The notes beneath the pieces are model-generated. The model did not search any database, was not told the DNA's origin, and saw only the letters and a list, made by a program, of their open reading frames with translations. From Syntrophaceae bacterium UBA7544 (lineage in GTDB: Bacteria; Desulfobacterota; Syntrophia; Syntrophales; Smithellaceae), in the NCBI GenBank assembly GCA_002479215.1, contig DLME01000159.1:919-10770 (forward strand): a stretch of 9,852 nt of DNA. Reading direction: 5' to 3'. Shown here piece after piece: positions 6,656-9,852 of the stretch. Each line of letters begins with the position of its first letter. The first letter of the stretch is position 1. The position numbers and the translations under genes are program-made.

Positions 6656-7114
6656 ATGAAAAAATATTTTCCAGTAATTTTTTGTGTTTTTTTACTAATG
6701 AGTTGCAGTTCATGGCGGAGTGACAAATATGTATTGCAAACGAATCCAGTTTTTGATGCACAAATAGAAACTAAGGATTTCTATTCTTTTCAACTCACTA
6801 TTAAAAACAAATCTAATGATAATATTGAAATACTTTGGGACAAAACTCTTTATATAGAGTCAAATTCAACCAATGGTGGTTTTTCATTAGGAACAGAAAA
6901 GTTTTATGAAGAAAAAGACAATATCATTCCTAACATGATCATATTTCCGGGCGATACAGCGACTAGATATATTTACCCTCTTACGTTGCGATACTGGAGT
7001 CGCGGCTGGTACAGAAATATTATGAACATAGGTAGGCATGGCATATATCTAACAATTAAAGCAGGGGATAAAGAGTATAGGGAAAAAATGATAATAAACA
7101 TTATCAAGGAATGA
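6656..7114 (+). CDS. Small lipoprotein of unknown function
   Basis: A 152-residue protein with a clear lipoprotein signal: MKKYFPVIF..., a hydrophobic run, then the lipobox Leu14-Met15-Ser16-Cys17. Lipidation would fall on Cys17. Ser at +2 rather than Asp would by the enterobacterial rule favour the outer membrane. The mature part is polar and strand-rich, with SFQLTIKNKSNDNIEILW and GIYLTIKAGDKEYREKMIIN. Alternating strands with asparagine-rich turns suggest an immunoglobulin-like or similar beta sandwich; that is inference. AAAGGAGA five bases upstream of the ATG is an excellent ribosome site. It is AT-rich like the preceding gene and 16 bases downstream of it, and only 18 bases separate it from murU, so it is embedded in the recycling operon. 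I do not recognise a family. It could be a surface partner of the preceding protein. Confidence 0.85.
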   Translation: MKKYFPVIFCVFLLMSCSSWRSDKYVLQTNPVFDAQIETKDFYSFQLTIKNKSNDNIEILWDKTLYIESNSTNGGFSLGTEKFYEEKDNIIPNMIIFPGDTATRYIYPLTLRYWSRGWYRNIMNIGRHGIYLTIKAGDKEYREKMIINIIKE

Positions 7115-7132
7115 GAAAAACAGAGATAAAAC

Positions 7133-7861
7133 ATGTCTATCCTACAAATTAATACCGCTTTTATTCTGGGTGCGGGATTGGGAACGAGGCTCAGGCCGCT
7201 CACCGAAAACACGCCTAAGCCGCTGCTGCCTATCGGCGGTAAGCCGATCATCACGTATGCTATGGAGCATTTGCGCGCTATTGGCGTGCAGAGATTTATT
7301 GTCAATACGCATCACTGCGCCGATAAATATTGCGAAGCGTTCCCGGAAGGCAACTGGCAGGGTATTCCCATAATCTTCCGGCATGAGCCGGTATTGTTGG
7401 ATACCGCCGGAGGCATAAAGAATATCGAAGATCTAATTACAGAAGAAGAACGCATCATTGTTTACAACGGCGATATTATCACCAATATGCCTATCGCGCC
7501 TTTGCTTGCCAAACATTTTGCACTGAAAACGGAAGTCACCATCGCCCTGCGCAGTACTGGCCCATTACTGAATGTCAACATTGATCCAGATGGCTATGTT
7601 TGTGACATGCGGCATATTTTGAATAATCCCAGCGTGAAGAGCTGCCTTTTTGCGGGAATCTATATTGTCGAAACAAAGTTCCTTGGACGACTCATACCCG
7701 GCCGTGTCGAGTCGATTGTCGGGCCTCTAGTCGAAATGATTAAAGAAAATTTGCATTCCGTGGGCGGCGCAGTCATCGACGAAGGATACTGGTATGATCT
7801 GGGCAGTCGCGAAGAATACGATAAGATAAACAAACTGTTTCAGAGTAATCCCCGTTTATGA
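7133..7861 (+). CDS. murU: MurNAc-1-phosphate uridylyltransferase (MurU-like)
   Basis: A 242-residue sugar-phosphate nucleotidyltransferase. MurU joins UTP and MurNAc-alpha-1-phosphate to give UDP-MurNAc, feeding recycled wall sugar into peptidoglycan synthesis in the cytoplasm. The nucleotide-binding signature GAGLGTRLRPLT (13-24) followed by PKPLLPI is intact. LLDTAGGI corresponds to MurU's substrate-loop ETGGGI, and YNGD with Asp114 is the Mg-binding site. EGYWYDLGSREEY near the C-terminus is typical of the NTP-transferase fold. Length is close to the roughly 220 residues of known MurU. The family also includes glucose- and mannose-1-phosphate transferases; the uridylyltransferase call rests on motif similarity plus the overlapping amgK. 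The ribosome site is weak (AGAG), 18 bases after the lipoprotein gene. The last four bases ATGA overlap the start of amgK, indicating translational coupling. Confidence 0.9.
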   Translation: MSILQINTAFILGAGLGTRLRPLTENTPKPLLPIGGKPIITYAMEHLRAIGVQRFIVNTHHCADKYCEAFPEGNWQGIPIIFRHEPVLLDTAGGIKNIEDLITEEERIIVYNGDIITNMPIAPLLAKHFALKTEVTIALRSTGPLLNVNIDPDGYVCDMRHILNNPSVKSCLFAGIYIVETKFLGRLIPGRVESIVGPLVEMIKENLHSVGGAVIDEGYWYDLGSREEYDKINKLFQSNPRL

Positions 7862-8859
7862 AATCCACAACAGGCGAAATAAACAAGTTCTTAAAAGCTA
7901 ATCTGAAGGCAATCTCCTGGGAAATGACCCCCATCAAAAAAGGCGGCTCCGACCGGGGCTTTTTTAGGATTTGCCTGCCCGACAATTCCAGCTTTATTTT
8001 TATGCATTATGGAACAGATATAGAAGAAAACTATTACTGGGCGGGTATCAACGAGTTTTTGGCAGGTCTTGAAATTTCCGTACCGCGGATAATTGCCCAA
8101 GACTTGCGGCAGCATTTTATTTTGATGGAAGATTTAGGCGATATTGATTTATGGTCGCAATCGGCTCTTTCGTGGGATAAACGACGTATTTATTATTATC
8201 AGGTGCTCACACAAATCCGGCAATTGCATACCTTTGAATTTACCAAAATACCCTCAAATTTAAAATTGTCCGAAAGCTATGGCCCCAGGCTTTATAAGTG
8301 GGAGCATGATTACTTTCTGGAAAATCTCGTTTCCGCAGTCTGTCAGCTAAAACTCTCACCGTCTTTGCTCAAAGATTTGCATAAAGAATTAGACGGGCTC
8401 GTTATCCGCATACAGAATATGGAGCCCTGTCTTATCCATCGTGATTTACAATCGCAAAATATAATGATCAAAAATGATCAGCCGGTACTGATCGATTTTC
8501 AGGGAATGAGGCTTGGAAATTTCTTCTATGATCTGGGTTCGCTTATCTGCGATCCTTATGTTACCTTTGCTACTGAAGAACGAAACGAATTAATTAACTT
8601 TTATTATGACTTAATGAAGCCGGATTACAGCAGGAATGATTTTGCAATTTATTTCTGGGAGGCTTCCGCGCAGCGGCTCATGCAAGCGCTGGGAGCTTAC
8701 GGATTTTTGGGGCTAAAAAAGAATAAGCCGGATTTTCTGAAGCATGCTTACAACGGCATAAGAAATCTTTTTCTGGCCACGTCCAACACCGGAAACTTGC
8801 CTATTCTGCATGGATTATCACAACAATGCGAGAGTATTCTGGCTGATCGGCAAATATAA
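7858..8859 (+). CDS. amgK: Anomeric MurNAc/GlcNAc kinase (AmgK-like)
   Basis: A 333-residue kinase of the aminoglycoside phosphotransferase fold. AmgK phosphorylates N-acetylmuramate, and also GlcNAc, at the C1 position using ATP, giving the substrate of MurU. Visible motifs are KKGGSDRGFFRI (27-38) in the nucleotide loop, LMEDLGDIDLW at the hinge, and the catalytic loop IHRDLQSQNIM with Asp196 and Asn201. The metal site is IDFQGMRLG with Asp213, whose DFQ is characteristic of this branch. Length matches the roughly 340 residues of Pseudomonas AmgK. The start codon overlaps the murU stop as ATGA. It is the last recognisable gene of the recycling set. The APH fold might suggest antibiotic resistance, but the DFQ motif and the murU overlap argue against that. 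No clear terminator follows, only a T-run at 8864-8871 without a stable hairpin. Confidence 0.92.
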   Translation: MKSTTGEINKFLKANLKAISWEMTPIKKGGSDRGFFRICLPDNSSFIFMHYGTDIEENYYWAGINEFLAGLEISVPRIIAQDLRQHFILMEDLGDIDLWSQSALSWDKRRIYYYQVLTQIRQLHTFEFTKIPSNLKLSESYGPRLYKWEHDYFLENLVSAVCQLKLSPSLLKDLHKELDGLVIRIQNMEPCLIHRDLQSQNIMIKNDQPVLIDFQGMRLGNFFYDLGSLICDPYVTFATEERNELINFYYDLMKPDYSRNDFAIYFWEASAQRLMQALGAYGFLGLKKNKPDFLKHAYNGIRNLFLATSNTGNLPILHGLSQQCESILADRQI

Positions 8860-8957
8860 ACCCCTTTTTTTGAAAAATTGAATCTTGACATACGGCAATC
8901 AATAGTGTGAAATTTCAAAAAATACGATGCTCTATACTCATTTTTCGAACAAAGGAT

Positions 8958-8986
8958 TTGCGGCAGTAATAAGACCAGCTTATAAT
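8958..8986 (+). promoter_or_regulatory. Candidate promoter before the PIN-domain gene
   Basis: TTGCGG (8958-8963) and a perfect TATAAT (8981-8986) are separated by 17 bases. The -35 is weak (3/6). A TTGACA at 8885-8890 with TGAAAT (4/6) 17 bases on is an alternative; its -10 overlaps the 10-bp palindrome TGAAATTTCA (8908-8917). The stretch 8860-9089 holds no convincing gene of its own, only these candidate signals. Confidence 0.35.
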
Positions 8987-9089
8987 CTCTAGCAAAACGC
9001 TTAGGTTGTTATGCCGACAGGAGAACGGCGTTTGTAATATTAACACCGATCCATATAAACATTGTTACTTTGAGAAGGACAGATATAAG

Positions 9090-9530
9090 TTGAACGTAGT
9101 TTTAGATGCAAACATTTACGACACGCTGAGGGAAAATCCAGAGTATTACGGATCGATAAGGACCTTAATAGAGGCTGGTCTGTTGAATGTGATCGTTACT
9201 CGAACGGTTGTTGAGGAATTATTCCGATCTCCTTTCGCGGGTATCCCAGCTTTTTTTCCAACCTCATATGAACCTAATACCGTTTCTCGCGCAGGTATAA
9301 TGAAAGCAGGTGATCGGTTAGGGCGGGGTGATGTCTATTGCTCTCATGTGGGCAACTCAAAGAAGGTAAATGACGCCCTCATCGCTGATGCAGCGGCAGT
9401 ATATGCCGATTACTTGGTATCCGAGGACCATCGTCTTCGGAAGAGAATGCAGAGTATTGCGTCTCGATGTAAAGCTCTATCGTTCAGTGAATTCCTGAAA
9501 GTACTGGAGACGATGGCAGGTAACAAATAG
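9090..9530 (+). CDS. PIN-domain protein (putative ribonuclease)
   Basis: A PIN-like domain of 146 residues. PIN domains are metal-dependent RNases, many of them VapC-type toxins. The acidic residues fit: Asp6 in NVVLDANIY on the first strand, Glu42/Glu43 in VVEELFRSP, Asp95 in NDALIADAA, and Asp113 in SEDHRLRKR. The frame is open further upstream to a TTG at 9006. That adds about 28 residues with three cysteines and no good ribosome site, whereas the TTG at 9090 has AGAAGGA 10 bases upstream and begins exactly at the first PIN strand. I prefer 9090, but the start is uncertain. No antitoxin-like gene precedes it, so a free-standing PIN protein is as likely as a toxin. It follows amgK by 230 bases with its own candidate promoters and need not belong to the recycling operon. 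Confidence 0.75.
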   Translation: MNVVLDANIYDTLRENPEYYGSIRTLIEAGLLNVIVTRTVVEELFRSPFAGIPAFFPTSYEPNTVSRAGIMKAGDRLGRGDVYCSHVGNSKKVNDALIADAAAVYADYLVSEDHRLRKRMQSIASRCKALSFSEFLKVLETMAGNK

Positions 9531-9539
9531 CTGCACCTG

Positions 9540-9632
9540 ATGCGGAAGGAAATCGGGCTCGTTTGCGTAGAGGCTTTTCCGTATCCCTTTCCCGTCCGCC
9601 GCGCAGGTGAGCACGATGTTATGGTGGAATAA
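9540..9632 (+). other. Short open frame of doubtful status (30 residues)
   Basis: An ATG at 9540, ten bases after the PIN stop, opens 30 residues ending at a TAA at 9630-9632. No good ribosome site precedes it. The opposite strand is also open here: a GTG at 9614 reads leftward 45 codons to a stop at 9479-9477, beginning VLTCAADGKGIRKSLYANEP and overlapping the PIN gene tail. Neither has support beyond being open. This GC-richer patch could be a fragment of a decayed gene or a dispersed repeat. Confidence 0.2.
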
Positions 9633-9641
9633 AGGAATAAA

Positions 9642-9710
9642 ATGGAATTAAAAAACTATGGTCTACCCGAGGGCGAAAAAGTCGTAACTCGATGCTACCA
9701 CTCAAGTTAG
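9642..9710 (+). CDS. Possible 22-residue peptide or front part of a frameshifted gene
   Basis: The ATG at 9642 has a good ribosome site, AAAGGA, five bases upstream. The product begins MELKNYGLPEGEKVV and stops at a TAG at 9708-9710. The next open frame begins inside it at 9692 in another phase and runs off the window. The pair can be read as a short leader peptide overlapping the next gene, or as one gene broken by a single indel around 9680-9705. The good ribosome site belongs to this frame and the longer open frame to the next, which favours the second reading slightly. Confidence 0.3.
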   Translation: MELKNYGLPEGEKVVTRCYHSS

Positions 9711-9852
9711 ACATAGATGTGCAGTTATTTGAGGATTCACTGAAAACGCGCATCCAAACTTTGGGGTCGCAGACTATTACAGAGCTGCTCTGCGATTTAG
9801 TAGTCGCTCAGTTTGAAAGCCACCTTAAAGAACTTGTCACCGCTGGCAAGAT
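9692..9852 (+). CDS. N-terminal part of an unidentified protein (cut by window end)
   Basis: The frame is open from an ATG at 9692 to the end of the window, at least 53 residues, beginning MLPLKLDIDVQLFEDSLKTR. The residues look amphipathic and helical, with regular Leu/Ile spacing and balanced charges and no signal peptide, as in small cytoplasmic proteins. No proper ribosome site precedes 9692; GAGGG is about 18 bases away. The frame is open back to 9641, so an alternative start, or a frameshift from the ATG at 9642, is possible. I do not recognise the family. Confidence 0.45.
   Translation, partial: MLPLKLDIDVQLFEDSLKTRIQTLGSQTITELLCDLVVAQFESHLKELVTAGK

Noticed and set aside
7858..8859. 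Aminoglycoside resistance phosphotransferase
   Set aside because: The APH fold is present, but the IDFQGMR motif, length and 4-base overlap with a MurU-like gene fit an anomeric sugar kinase.
9011..9037. Eight-residue leader peptide before the PIN gene
   Set aside because: The ATG has only a weak ribosome site, and nothing (Rho site, attenuator or repeated codons) suggests a regulatory leader.

Overview
The window looks like a chromosomal stretch from a Gram-negative bacterium of mid GC content. The Gram-negative reading rests on an AmpG-type muropeptide permease, a MurU/AmgK wall-sugar salvage pair, and a lipoprotein with a lipobox. A FlhG/MinD-like ATPase next to a protein joining a J-like domain to a RodZ-type HTH is an arrangement I associate with deltaproteobacteria (Desulfobacterota, for example Syntrophales-like anaerobes). 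That taxon is inference; no rRNA or marker gene is present.

Layout. 1-546, plus strand: the tail of an unidentified gene, then a hotdog-fold acyl-CoA thioesterase. 577-3014, minus strand: three co-directional genes. In transcription order they are a ParA/MinD-like ATPase, the J-like/HTH protein, and an exported metallo-beta-lactamase-fold hydrolase. 3015-3176: a divergent promoter region. 3177-8859, plus strand: a SpoIID/LytB-family enzyme, an AmpG-like permease, an AT-rich insert with an unknown gene and a lipoprotein gene, then murU-like and amgK-like genes overlapping by 4 bases. 8860-9852: a PIN-domain protein, then short overlapping reading frames and a gene cut by the window end.

How the genes fit together. 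The core 3177-8859 reads as a peptidoglycan recycling locus. SpoIID-family enzymes cut glycan strands and AmpG-type permeases import muropeptide sugars. AmgK then phosphorylates MurNAc (or GlcNAc) at C1, and MurU makes UDP-MurNAc, bypassing de novo synthesis. NagZ, AnmK and MupP equivalents are not in this window. The core is interrupted after the permease by an AT-rich two-gene segment. That segment is preceded by a long inverted repeat and has a near-consensus promoter with a perfect 16-bp palindrome in its spacer. This looks like an acquired, separately regulated module and is, with the permease/kinase/uridylyltransferase set, the part most worth following up. The SpoIID-like protein has no visible export signal, and an in-frame stop directly before its ATG rules out a longer start.
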